A stretch of DNA of 64,000 nt, taken from an uncultured Poribacteria bacterium. GTDB lineage: Bacteria > Poribacteria > WGA-4E > WGA-3G. Below are positions 9,529-17,675 of this stretch, piece after piece. Position 1 is the first letter of the stretch. Every line of letters starts with the position of its first letter. The notes under the pieces were generated by a model. It was not told the origin of the DNA. It did not search any database and saw only the letters and a list, made by a program, of their open reading frames with translations. The translations under genes were made by a program, and so were the position numbers. Where the stretch lies: positions 2,784,506-2,848,505 of the forward strand of contig OX638316.1 of the NCBI GenBank assembly GCA_951812525.1, in the 5' to 3' direction.

Positions 9529-10383
9529 CTACTTTGAGGCTTTTTCAGCAGTTTTTGCGAGTCGAAAACCTACAAAGGAGGTCTTCAGGTTCGGATAAAG
9601 ATAAAACCGAAATGTCGTGCTACACCGCGTAATTGCATCGATCCAAGAGCCGCCTCGGATAACACGCCAGCTGCCAGCAGTCGGTCCAGTCGGATTCTGC
9701 TTTGGACGTTTCGCTGCCGCTTGCGAACTATACCAATAATAGACATCGCTGTACCAATCGGCTGTCCATTCCCAAACGTTGCCTGCCATATCCATTGCCC
9801 CGTAGTAACTTTTGCCTTTTGGAAAACTACCGACAGGTGCGAGACGATTCTCGTAGCCATCATCCATTGCCGCAGTATTCGCGTGCGGTTCCATTGCGCC
9901 ACCCCAGGGCCATATCCTATTCGTATAACCGCGCGCTGCCTTCTCCCACTCCGCCTCCGTCGGGAGTCGCATACCTTTCCACGCCGCGTAAGCAGCAGCA
10001 TCGTGCCACGATACACCCACAACCGGGTAATTCGGAAACTGTTCCGCTCGTGTGGGCCAGTCGCCAATATGCGGAAGATGCGAGAAGTTTTCTGGTGTGT
10101 GTTGGGGCACCATGTCTGTGGAATTGCTTTCTTGAAGTTTCCAAAACTCGTAGTACTCGGCGTTCGTTACCTCGTATTTGCCGATGTAATAGGCATCAAG
10201 GTAGACTTTATGCATCGGTCTCTCATCAGCCGCTCGACTATCGCTCCCCATCGTAAACGTGCCAGCGGAAATCAATATGAGTTCCGTCTCCTGAGCCGAT
10301 ACCCCGAAACGAATACAGACACTGAAAAGCAGGAGGCATACAATGCTGAAACAACTATTTCTGTTTGGACAAGAGATATTCAT
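9529..10383 (-). CDS. Formylglycine-generating-enzyme-like (SUMF1) secreted protein
   Basis: The start at 10383 (AGGAGC about 11 bases upstream) opens a signal peptide ending near VSAQ; the frame is open further upstream but overlaps the TPR gene. The mature 250-residue domain is a SUMF1/FGE-sulfatase fold: AGTFTMGS at its start, DAYYIGKYEVTNAEYYEF, YPVVGVSWHDAAAYAAW, RLPTEAEWEKAARG, AMDMAGNVWEWTADW, RGGSW and TFRFYLYP near the end. True FGE uses a cysteine pair near RxGxxxxC; I see no such pair in the expected C-terminal strand, so it may be a non-catalytic or otherwise modified family member. It overlaps the TPR gene by 29 bases, indicating translational coupling. Confidence 0.88.
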   Translation of the reverse strand: MNISCPNRNSCFSIVCLLLFSVCIRFGVSAQETELILISAGTFTMGSDSRAADERPMHKVYLDAYYIGKYEVTNAEYYEFWKLQESNSTDMVPQHTPENFSHLPHIGDWPTRAEQFPNYPVVGVSWHDAAAYAAWKGMRLPTEAEWEKAARGYTNRIWPWGGAMEPHANTAAMDDGYENRLAPVGSFPKGKSYYGAMDMAGNVWEWTADWYSDVYYWYSSQAAAKRPKQNPTGPTAGSWRVIRGGSWIDAITRCSTTFRFYLYPNLKTSFVGFRLAKTAEKASK

Positions 10384-11521
10384 AGACGCGATAATGCTCC
10401 TGCGCGAGTCTCTGGTTACCCATGCCTTCGTAGAGTCTGGAAAGGTTGAGGTGATAGTAGGGTTGCTCACCATCGAGTTCGACCGCTTTTTGGAAAGCAG
10501 CGATGGCGTTTTGGGAGTTGCCTTGCATCGCATACACGCTACCGAGTGTGTTATAAAGGATGGCTTCACCCGGATTCAGTTGGATCGCCTTACGTGCCGC
10601 TTCCACTGCGTGTTTAGGATAGTTGAGATTCATGAACGCTCGACTCAACCCATGATGGAAATGGGCGTTATTGGGATCAAGTTCAATGCACTTCTGAAAG
10701 ACCTGAATCGCTTGTCCGTATTTCTTTTGCGTCATTAACATGGCAGCTAAACCTGTCCATGCCTCAAGATTGTTCGGTTCATTGCGTGTAAGGCGCGTGA
10801 GGCGTTCATATTCGGCGTATTCTTTCTGGTACTGCTGAAAAAGTTGCATTTCGGCTCTGCTTTTCTCGCGATCACCCAAACGAAGATACGCCGTACCGAG
10901 TCCAAAGTGTGGATCCGCATAACGGGCAGGTCCGTATGTTATTGCTTGTTTAAAGTTCTCTATTGCTGTAGCGTATTCCTTTAAATTGAGATAGGCAGTG
11001 CCGAGTTCATAGTAGGTGCCTGCCGCTTGCGGTTTCAACACCAGTGCCTCTTTCAGGACAGGGACTGCCTCAGCATACCGTCGCAGTTTCACAAGAGATT
11101 TGCCAAGCACCTCATATCCGCGAGCGTGTTCCGGCGAAAGTTCGACAACCTGTTGCAACGGTGCCACTGCATCTGCCCACTTATCAAGGTTGAAATAGGC
11201 GACACCGAGCGAATAGAGCACCTCAATGTTATCGGGCATCAATGTAATCGAACGCTCGTAGCTCTCAATGGCTTTGTTCAAAAACTCTTCTTGGGCGTAT
11301 GCCATGCCGAGGTAGTGCAGAATCTCAGCATGCTGGGATTCGATCGTAAGTGCCGCTTCAAACTCAGAAATTGCTTCCTGATTGTTGCCTTCAAACATGA
11401 GAACGAAACCTCGCTCCACATGTTGTACGTATCTGCTGTGGTCACCAGGTTTCTGCTCAGCATTGCCAAACAGAGGCAGACAGAGCCAGAGAAGTATAAC
11501 AATTTTTAGCCAATTTCGCAT
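10355..11521 (-). CDS. Secreted TPR-repeat protein
   Basis: Start 11521 gives a signal peptide (MRNWLKIVILLWLCLPLFGNA) with AGGATAG upstream; an open extension to 11578 lacks these signals. The 388-residue protein is nearly all tetratricopeptide repeats, about ten units, with typical helices such as AEILHYLGMAYAQEEFLNKAIESYE, VLYSLGVAYFNLDKWADAV and TYYELGTAYLNLKEYATAIENF (described in parts; each unit is 34 residues). A non-TPR linker near 215-240 is rich in E, R and Q. TPRs mediate protein contacts. As the first gene of the TPR-SUMF1-ASPIC cluster it probably scaffolds these periplasmic or surface proteins. Confidence 0.88.
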   Translation of the reverse strand: MRNWLKIVILLWLCLPLFGNAEQKPGDHSRYVQHVERGFVLMFEGNNQEAISEFEAALTIESQHAEILHYLGMAYAQEEFLNKAIESYERSITLMPDNIEVLYSLGVAYFNLDKWADAVAPLQQVVELSPEHARGYEVLGKSLVKLRRYAEAVPVLKEALVLKPQAAGTYYELGTAYLNLKEYATAIENFKQAITYGPARYADPHFGLGTAYLRLGDREKSRAEMQLFQQYQKEYAEYERLTRLTRNEPNNLEAWTGLAAMLMTQKKYGQAIQVFQKCIELDPNNAHFHHGLSRAFMNLNYPKHAVEAARKAIQLNPGEAILYNTLGSVYAMQGNSQNAIAAFQKAVELDGEQPYYHLNLSRLYEGMGNQRLAQEHYRVYEYLLSKQK

Positions 11522-12379
11522 AAGACTATCCTGATTTTGGGTTTTGATATTCATTGCACCGCAACACCAAAAATACACTTACATTTTAACCTCAGAAACG
11601 AAAAAAGTCAAGGCTTTCCTGTAAGACGATTAAGGTCATTTGGTTTTCGGCAGTTGGCGGTTGATGGTTGGTAGATCGTCTGAATCAGGATTTGCAGGAT
11701 CAGCGCGCATGTGGTGAACCTTTAATTTCACAGTTTTCATAGTAAATAATAAAAAGTGTTGATTTCAAAAAAGGCTATGCGCACACGTGGTGACTGGGTT
11801 TTGGCGGTTTTGTCGGAAGATTGGTTACATAGTTACTATGAAAATTTCATAGGTGAAAGTACTGGTAAAGATACTGGTGAAGATACTGGTGAAGATACTG
11901 GTGAAGATACTGGTGAAGATACTGGTTTAAATGTAAAGCTAAGACAAATTTGGTTCTCGGCGTAAATCAACGTGCGCGTATAGCACTTGCGGCATTCTGC
12001 AGCGGACAATTTGGAAACATCGCCAGCACCACAAACTAACAGGAATCAACGCCGGATTTAGTCTGTGAATAGACTAAATTGCCCACACGCGGCAAAATTT
12101 GTCTTTGCTTTACATTTCCATTCCTTGTATTACATTTGCGCGTCTGGCATTTGGCGTGTGGTACAACACATGCATAAATGCGACTGCCTTTTTTTAGAGA
12201 TTGCCTTTGAATAGACGCCCTAAAAATTGCGTTTCACGGAGAATGTGTTTTTTATTCTTGCGAAGTCAATGGCTGCCTACTACGAGAAAATCCTCCGTGA
12301 AGCCTCCGTGAATTACAGAAAACTTAAGTCGGAACTGGAAACTCCTATTTTATGTGTTTAATTGAAATCAATTTAACCT
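11522..12379. repeat. Repeat-rich gene-poor gap
   Basis: About 860 bases without a convincing gene. It holds a 16-base end match (AAGGTCATTTGGTTTT, 11630-11645) to the 52-base dispersed repeat, an inverted CAGTTGGCGGTTG/GGATTTGCAGGAT element (11650-11702), a 12-base tandem repeat (11852-11923), and two copies of the AATTTGTCTTAGCTTTACATT box: 11929-11951 inverted and 12094-12118 direct. A weak open frame at 11756-11965 spans the tandem repeat and is not called. Confidence 0.65.
11852..11923. repeat. 12-bp tandem repeat, six units
   Basis: Unit GGTGAAGATACT; units 3-6 are identical and units 1-2 differ at one or two positions. It would encode TGED repeats in the plus frame. Slippage-prone sequence. 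Confidence 0.9.
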
Positions 12380-12610
12380 CTACTCTTCATAATCTGGATT
12401 CGTCCGTTTCAACATATCTGTTGTATACTCAGGTTCGTCATCTCCGTATGCGCGTGCAAGGGTTTGCATAGAAAGGCGATGCCAAGTTTCACGTTCCGCT
12501 GATTCTTGTTCCAACTCATACTTTTCAATAAGTGCCTCAACGACTTCCATTAATGAAGCCAGTGGGTGATTTTGGTTTTCACCGATGAGACCTATTAAGT
12601 CGTCTCGCAA
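12380..12610 (-). CDS. Small acidic antitoxin-like protein, possibly truncated
   Basis: A 76-residue acidic frame opening only with TTG; no ATG exists before the in-frame stop upstream, and no ribosome site is evident. The sequence has a helical N-terminus (EVVEALIEKYELEQE) and the segment LARAYGDDEPEYT, which recalls the C-terminal toxin-wrapping tail of some VapB/MazE-type antitoxins. No toxin gene lies downstream on this strand. It could be a relic whose N-terminus was lost, or a spurious frame. Confidence 0.35.
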   Translation of the reverse strand: MRDDLIGLIGENQNHPLASLMEVVEALIEKYELEQESAERETWHRLSMQTLARAYGDDEPEYTTDMLKRTNPDYEE

Positions 12611-12625
12611 GGCAGGGAGTCGCTA

Positions 12626-12654
12626 TTGACACCAACCACTATTTTTGATAAAAT
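12626..12654 (+). promoter_or_regulatory. Near-consensus promoter for the peroxiredoxin gene
   Basis: TTGACA (12626-12631), exactly 17 bases, TAAAAT (12649-12654). The expected transcript start is at or next to the ATG at 12661, so the mRNA may be leaderless. Confidence 0.7.
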
Positions 12655-12660
12655 GCCGCC

Positions 12661-13161
12661 ATGCCACGAAAAAACAAAATCCTCAATATCGGCGATACCG
12701 CCCCGATATTCACACTCCCTTCGCATCAGCGGGAGGAAATTTCCCTTGAAACCTACCGCGACGCGCAAAATGTTGTTCTAACCTTCTTTCGCGGGACGTG
12801 GTGACCGAACAGCCGCCGCCAGTTGGTGACTGTGCAGGAGCATATTGACGCGTACGCAGAATGGACAGCAATCCCGCTTGCGATTGCAGGACAGTGGCCC
12901 CGTGAACTCCGTGGCTACGTCGAAAAAAACGGTATCACATTCCCGTTATTGGTAGACAAAACACGAGAGGTGATAAAAAGTTACGGTGTCTATCACTGGC
13001 TCAGTTTAGAGGCTTACAATATAGCACGTCCCGCAACGTTTGTCATTGACAGAACCGGGATTATTAGATATATGTATATCGGCTCACACCAATTCGATCT
13101 CGTCCAGCAGTCAGAAATCCTCGAATGCCTAAAAGAAATAGCGCAACCTCAAAAAAAATGA
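12661..13161 (+). CDS. Peroxiredoxin-like (AhpC/TSA) protein with in-frame UGA, probable selenoprotein
   Basis: Translating from ATG 12661 through a single in-frame TGA (12802-12804, codon 48) gives a continuous 166-residue AhpC/TSA thioredoxin-fold protein: IGDTAPIFTLPS and VVLTFFRGTW before the TGA, PNSRRQLVTVQEHI after it, then FPLLVDKTREVIKSYGV and RPATFVIDRTGIIRYMYIG. In relatives the residue after FxRGxW is the peroxidatic cysteine of CPxC, exactly where TGA stands, so selenocysteine is the natural reading. A small hairpin with loop AGTT (12821-12824) begins 16 bases after the TGA and could be a bacterial SECIS. The second cysteine of CPxC is serine here. The alternative is a nonsense-mutated pseudogene, but no other lesion is seen. 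It lies 68 bases before ribD. Confidence 0.7.
12802..12834 (+). promoter_or_regulatory. Candidate bacterial SECIS element with UGA codon
   Basis: TGA at 12802-12804. Downstream, CGCC (12817-12820) pairs with GGTG (12825-12828, one G-U) around loop AGTT, and ACAG (12809-12812) pairs with CTGT (12830-12833), with a bulge between. The loop has G in its first two bases and begins 16 bases after the UGA, which matches the published loose bacterial SECIS model. The stems are short. Confidence 0.5.
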
Positions 13162-13229
13162 TTTTCATTTCCAAGCGAAATATGGTATACTATATAGAAG
13201 CATGCACGGATTGTGAGTGATGGATTTTC

Positions 13230-14333
13230 ATGGACGAAGCACATAAAACCTTTATGAAACGCGCACTCGATTTGGCGCGTCGAGGAAGGGGGCGCACGAG
13301 TCCAAATCCGCTCGTGGGTGCCGTTATTGTAAAAGCCGGGCAGGTTGTCGGTGAGGGGTATCATCAGAAAGCAGGGACCCCACACGCCGAGATTCACGCC
13401 TTGAACGCCGCAGGTGAAAACGCTAAAGGCGCAACGCTTTACACGAATCTTGAACCTTGTTGCCATTGGGGGCGGACACCACCTTGCACAGAGGCTGTCC
13501 TTCAAGCGGACATTGCCCAAGTCTACGTCGCAGAAGTCGATCCGAACCCCAGTGTCGCAGGCAAGGGTATCCGTCAATTGCAAGAGGCGGGGATTCGCGT
13601 TCATGTCGGTATATGTGCTGAAGAAGCTGCACAGTTAAATGAAATCCACAGGAGATATATTCAAACCGGCAGACCCTTCGTAATCCTAAAAACCGCCATG
13701 AGCCTTGATGGAAAAATTGCCACTGCATCGGGTGAATCGCAATGGATTACCTCTGAAGCATCGCGGCAGTGTGGACATGAAATTCGAGACACAGTAGATG
13801 CTATCCTCGTCGGTAGTGGAACAGTTGTACGTGATGATCCGGCCTTAACAACACGGCTTAGGAATAGAGACGGACAGGATGCAACCCGTATTGTGTTAGA
13901 TTCATACGGAAGAACATCTACAGAAGCACGCATTTTCAATCCGGAGAGTAGGGCTAATGTTATAATTGCTGTGACACCGAACGCACCGATGCAAAACATC
14001 GACGCTCTCGAAAAGGTGGGTGCCGAAGTGATAACTGTTCCAGAGGTGCATGGCAAGGTCAGTATTAAGCACTTGATGGAGATATTAGGCGAACGTGAGA
14101 TAACGAGTGTCCTGATAGAGGGTGGTGGAGAAATAAACGCCTCTGCGGTAGCAGCAGGAGTCATCGATAAGGTTATGTGTTTTGTCGCACCTAAACTCAT
14201 CGGTGGACGGAATGCACCGGGACCTATTGGTGGCGATGGCGTTCCCAGTTTAAGTGATGTGCCACACTTGCAGCGCATCAGTATTACGCCGATCCCTGAT
14301 TCTGATGATTTTCTAATCGAGGGGTATCTGTAG
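13230..14333 (+). CDS. ribD: Bifunctional riboflavin biosynthesis deaminase/reductase RibD
   Basis: Two fused domains convert 2,5-diamino-6-ribosylamino-4-pyrimidinone 5'-phosphate by deamination and side-chain reduction. Residues 1-145 are the zinc deaminase with H52-A-E54 and the PCCHWGRTPPC zinc motif. Residues 148-367 are the reductase (MSLDGKIATASGESQWI, GSGTVVRDDPALT, LIEGGGEINA, KLIGG). Length is normal. An upstream TATACT (13186-13191) may be the promoter; I see no FMN riboswitch in the 68-base spacer. It is first in a riboflavin cluster and ends one base before ribE starts. Confidence 0.96.
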   Translation: MDEAHKTFMKRALDLARRGRGRTSPNPLVGAVIVKAGQVVGEGYHQKAGTPHAEIHALNAAGENAKGATLYTNLEPCCHWGRTPPCTEAVLQADIAQVYVAEVDPNPSVAGKGIRQLQEAGIRVHVGICAEEAAQLNEIHRRYIQTGRPFVILKTAMSLDGKIATASGESQWITSEASRQCGHEIRDTVDAILVGSGTVVRDDPALTTRLRNRDGQDATRIVLDSYGRTSTEARIFNPESRANVIIAVTPNAPMQNIDALEKVGAEVITVPEVHGKVSIKHLMEILGEREITSVLIEGGGEINASAVAAGVIDKVMCFVAPKLIGGRNAPGPIGGDGVPSLSDVPHLQRISITPIPDSDDFLIEGYL

Positions 14334-14334
14334 T

Positions 14335-15006
14335 ATGTTTACCGGTATCGTCGAAGAACTTGGAACAATTAAAAGTATCCAACGCAAATCCCAAGGGAGC
14401 ACCGTCGAAATTCAGGCGCGTGAAGTTCTCACAGATGCCAAAGTCGGTGATAGTATTTCTGTTGATGGTGCTTGTCTCACAATCGTTTCTCGGACACCGG
14501 AGGTGTTTACCTCGGATATATCCGCTGAAACGCTACGTCGTACAACGTTAGGGGAACGGAAGGTCGGTGAGCAGGTTAACTTAGAACGTCCTCTCCGACT
14601 CAGCGACAGATTGAGTGGACATCTCGTACTCGGACACGTGGATGAGGTCGCGACGATCTGTTCTTGGAAAGACGAAGGCGATGCCTCTTTGATGCAGGTA
14701 ACGATGAGCGACAATGCCAGACGCTACATCACATACAAAGGGTCTGTCACCGTTGACGGTATCAGTTTAACGGTGTCAGGTATTTATGCAGATTCCTTTG
14801 AAGTCGCTTTGATTCCGCATACAAAGGAAGTCACAACCTTAGGAACCAAACGGAATGGTGCCAGAGTCAACCTCGAAGTCGATCTTATTGCGCGCTATCT
14901 TGAGACCCTTCTCAAAAATAGTGATACGGAGACGGCTTGGACTGAACAACCGCGTTCCGAAACACTCAATTTAAGTTTTTTAGCGAAACACGGCTATATT
15001 GATTAA
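14335..15006 (+). CDS. ribE: Riboflavin synthase, alpha chain
   Basis: Dismutates two molecules of 6,7-dimethyl-8-ribityllumazine to riboflavin. The 223-residue protein starts with the invariant MFTGIVEELG and contains two lumazine-binding barrels: residues 1-95 with SISVDGACLTIV and residues 98-195 with GHLVLGHVDEVA and GSVTVDGISLTV. The duplicated SVDGACLT/TVDGISLT motif is diagnostic. It starts two bases after the ribD stop codon, indicating translational coupling. Confidence 0.96.
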   Translation: MFTGIVEELGTIKSIQRKSQGSTVEIQAREVLTDAKVGDSISVDGACLTIVSRTPEVFTSDISAETLRRTTLGERKVGEQVNLERPLRLSDRLSGHLVLGHVDEVATICSWKDEGDASLMQVTMSDNARRYITYKGSVTVDGISLTVSGIYADSFEVALIPHTKEVTTLGTKRNGARVNLEVDLIARYLETLLKNSDTETAWTEQPRSETLNLSFLAKHGYID

Positions 15007-15092
15007 GTGTACAAGTGAAGTTTTTAAATCTCGTCAATTTAAAGGGCGCGTTTTCCAAGCGCACCAGCAGGAAAGTAGGGCGGTAGGCAAGA

Positions 15093-16325
15093 ATGTCAAA
15101 CACATTTAATACGATTCCTGAAGCACTCGCTGCAATCCGAAACGGGGAATTGATTGTCGTCGTTGATGAACCTGACCGTGAAAACGAAGGCGACCTCATC
15201 ATGGCGGCTGAAAAGGTGACGGCGGAGACTATCAATTTCATGGCAAAATATGGGCGTGGATTGATATGTCTACCTACCTGTTCTGAGCGACTTACCGAGC
15301 TTGAACTTTACCCTATGGTGGCATCGAACACCGCGCAGATGCAAACCGCCTTCACTGTCACAATCGACGCGAAAGAAGTCACCACAGGTATCTCCGCCCA
15401 AGAGCGCGCATATACGATCCGCAAATTTATTGATCCAAACGCCACACCTTCAGACTTTGTGCGACCCGGACACATTTTTCCGTTAGAGGCTAAACCCGGC
15501 GGGGTCCTCAGACGCGCTGGGCATACGGAAGCCACTGTTGATTTGGCATGCATGGCAGGACTCTATCCCGCAGGTGTACTCTGTGAAATCCTCAATGAGG
15601 ATGGAAGTATGGCACGGGTCCCCGAGTTAATGGAGTTCGCTGCGCAACACCAACTTAAGATTATTACCGTTTCCGATCTCATCGCATACCGCCGTCAGAC
15701 AGAAACCCTCATTAGACGCGTCGCAACCGCTGATATTCCAACCGCACACGGCGAATTCAAACTTTACGCCTACGAAAGCACTGATACTGAGGGTGAGAGC
15801 GTTGAAGCAGATAAAACGCATATCGCACTCACAAAAGGCGATATTGCCGACGCAACCCCAATCTTAGTCCGCGTCCATTCACAATGCCTCACCGGAGATG
15901 TCTTTGGTTCGCTCAGGTGTGATTGTGGCGAGCAGCTCGAAATTGCCCTGCAAACAATTGAGGAGGAAGGCAGAGGGGTGCTCGTCTATATGCGACAAGA
16001 AGGCAGAGGGATGGGACTTAAAGGAAAGCTTCGCGCATACCAATTACAAGACAATGATGGTTTAGACACCGTCGAAGCCAATGAACACCTCGGGTTCCCT
16101 GCCGACCTCCGAGATTACGGCATCGGCGCACAAATACTCGCTGACCTCGGTGTTCGTAAAATGCGACTGATGACAAACAACCCACAAAAGGTTAAAGGAT
16201 TAGACGGACACGGACTCGAAATCGTCGAACGCGTCCCCTTACAAACCGAGCCGAATCCGTTTAACCGCCGATATTTACAGACAAAACGTTCCAAACTTGG
16301 ACACCTCCTCTTGGACGAGGAATAA
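15093..16325 (+). CDS. ribBA: Bifunctional 3,4-dihydroxy-2-butanone 4-phosphate synthase / GTP cyclohydrolase II
   Basis: Provides both precursors of riboflavin. Residues 1-205 are the DHBP synthase ([31 protein letters not shown]). Residues 210-410 are GTP cyclohydrolase II with zinc cysteines in [18 protein letters not shown], the arginine-rich [14 protein letters not shown] catalytic loop and [11 protein letters not shown]. Both halves keep their catalytic motifs. An 86-base gap from ribE holds no obvious regulator. Confidence 0.97.
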   Translation: MSNTFNTIPEALAAIRNGELIVVVDEPDRENEGDLIMAAEKVTAETINFMAKYGRGLICLPTCSERLTELELYPMVASNTAQMQTAFTVTIDAKEVTTGISAQERAYTIRKFIDPNATPSDFVRPGHIFPLEAKPGGVLRRAGHTEATVDLACMAGLYPAGVLCEILNEDGSMARVPELMEFAAQHQLKIITVSDLIAYRRQTETLIRRVATADIPTAHGEFKLYAYESTDTEGESVEADKTHIALTKGDIADATPILVRVHSQCLTGDVFGSLRCDCGEQLEIALQTIEEEGRGVLVYMRQEGRGMGLKGKLRAYQLQDNDGLDTVEANEHLGFPADLRDYGIGAQILADLGVRKMRLMTNNPQKVKGLDGHGLEIVERVPLQTEPNPFNRRYLQTKRSKLGHLLLDEE

Positions 16326-16437
16326 ATGATATGAGGAATAGCGTCAGCAATCAGTAATCAGAAGTGCTTGTGGCAGAGGCAAAAGTCTTACATGCCATTA
16401 CCTCTGACCCCTGATAGCTGATAGCCATAGAAAACTT
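16326..16437. repeat. Spacer with imperfect inverted element
   Basis: Contains CAGCAATCAGTAATCAGAAG and, 45 bases later, CCTCTGACCCCTGATAGCTG, which look like arms of a degenerate dispersed element (ACAGAGGCAAAAG/CCATTACCTCTGACC type). It separates ribBA from ribH. Confidence 0.4.
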
Positions 16438-16923
16438 ATGCCAAACGTCTACGAAGGACATCTCCTCGGTGAGGGTCTCACATTCGGAATCGTTGTGAGT
16501 CGATTTAATAGTTTTGTTACCGAAAAACTCCTTGCCGGTGCACTCGATGCCCTAAAACGACACGGAGTTGACTTGGATGAGGTTGATGTTTTTTGGACAT
16601 CTGGTGCTTTTGAGATTCCCGGAGTTGCCAAACGCCTCGCCGGAAGTAACAAGTATGATGCTGTCCTCTGCTTAGGTGCTGTCATCCGAGGCGCAACACC
16701 TCACTTTGACTACGTTGCCGCCGAGAGTGCAAAGGGAATTGCCCAAGCATCCGTCAGCGCAGACACACCCGTCATCTATGGGGTTATCACTACGGACACA
16801 ATAGAACAGGCACTTGAACGCTCTGGGATAAAGGCAGGAAACAAAGGCTTTGAAGCCGCTGTCGCTGGTATTGAGACAGCCAATCTCTATAAAACAATTG
16901 GCAAAGCCTTAAATGACAACTAA
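16438..16923 (+). CDS. ribH: 6,7-dimethyl-8-ribityllumazine synthase
   Basis: Condenses the ribBA and ribD products into lumazine, the penultimate step of riboflavin synthesis; the family assembles as 60-mer capsids or pentamers. The 161-residue protein has [17 protein letters not shown], the substrate loop [24 protein letters not shown] with the catalytic histidine, and [17 protein letters not shown]. All family motifs are intact. No ribosome site is obvious. Confidence 0.96.
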   Translation: MPNVYEGHLLGEGLTFGIVVSRFNSFVTEKLLAGALDALKRHGVDLDEVDVFWTSGAFEIPGVAKRLAGSNKYDAVLCLGAVIRGATPHFDYVAAESAKGIAQASVSADTPVIYGVITTDTIEQALERSGIKAGNKGFEAAVAGIETANLYKTIGKALNDN

Positions 16924-16984
16924 AACACACCAGTCGCACCCGTAGGTGCACTTTCCAAAGCAAAAGATATAAACAACAAAAACC

Positions 16985-17599
16985 ATGGTTGCAATTATAG
17001 ATTACGAAGCGGGGAACCTTACCAGCGTTGCACGTGCTTTGACACACCTCGGCTACGAAAATCAGATTACGTTTGCTCCAGAAACAATAGCCGCTGCTGA
17101 ACGCGTTATCTTCCCCGGTGTAGGTGCTGCGAAAGCCACGATGGAGACATTACAGAAGCGCGGGCTTGATGAGGTTTTAATTGATTTCTATCACTCCGGC
17201 AAGCCGATGCTCGGTATCTGCATCGGTATCCAAATTCTCTTCGCACACAGCGAGGAGGAAGACGCAGAATGCTTAGGTCTCCTGCCGGGGTATGTAAAGA
17301 AATATCCGACGACAGAAACGAAAACCGAAACCTTAAAAGTGCCGCAGATCGGGTGGAACGAAGTTTACCAAACGCAACCACATCCAATTTTTGAAGGCGT
17401 TCCGAGTCCCGCACACTTCTACTTTGTGAATTCCTATTATCCTGTACCAGAGACACAGGATGTTGTTATCGGAAAAACGACGTATGGGTTTGAATTCTGT
17501 AGCGCGATCTCACACGACAACCTTATCGCAACGCAGTTCCACCTTGAAAAAAGCGGACGCGTCGGGCTAAAGATGCTCAACAATTTTCTTGCGCTTTAG
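16985..17599 (+). CDS. hisH: Imidazole glycerol phosphate synthase subunit HisH
   Basis: The glutaminase subunit that supplies ammonia to HisF in histidine synthesis. This class I amidotransferase of 204 residues starts VAIIDYEAGNLTSV and carries the nucleophile elbow GKPMLGICIGIQILF (Cys near 80), PQIGWNEV, HFYFVNSYY and the catalytic His-Glu pair in QFHLEKSG near 184. HisF and the other his genes are not adjacent, so it is an isolated his gene behind the riboflavin cluster. No clear ribosome site. Confidence 0.93.
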   Translation: MVAIIDYEAGNLTSVARALTHLGYENQITFAPETIAAAERVIFPGVGAAKATMETLQKRGLDEVLIDFYHSGKPMLGICIGIQILFAHSEEEDAECLGLLPGYVKKYPTTETKTETLKVPQIGWNEVYQTQPHPIFEGVPSPAHFYFVNSYYPVPETQDVVIGKTTYGFEFCSAISHDNLIATQFHLEKSGRVGLKMLNNFLAL

Positions 17600-17675
17600 C
17601 TATAATGTGAGTTCGATAATAAAAATATCCATATAAACCCAACACTTTCACCGACAACCGATAACCATTCAAAAA

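Noticed and set aside
9721-10449. 242-residue plus-strand frame
   Set aside because: It lies antisense to the SUMF1 gene, whose domain motifs are unambiguous.
11756-11965. Small protein with TGED repeats
   Set aside because: GTG start without ribosome site, no recognisable domain, and the frame is mostly a 12-base tandem repeat plus a dispersed element.
12823-13161. Separate 112-residue gene starting at GTG 12823
   Set aside because: It is the part of the peroxiredoxin after the UGA; on its own it would lack the first half of the fold.
13162-13229. FMN riboswitch before ribD
   Set aside because: The spacer is only 68 bases and lacks the conserved RFN boxes.
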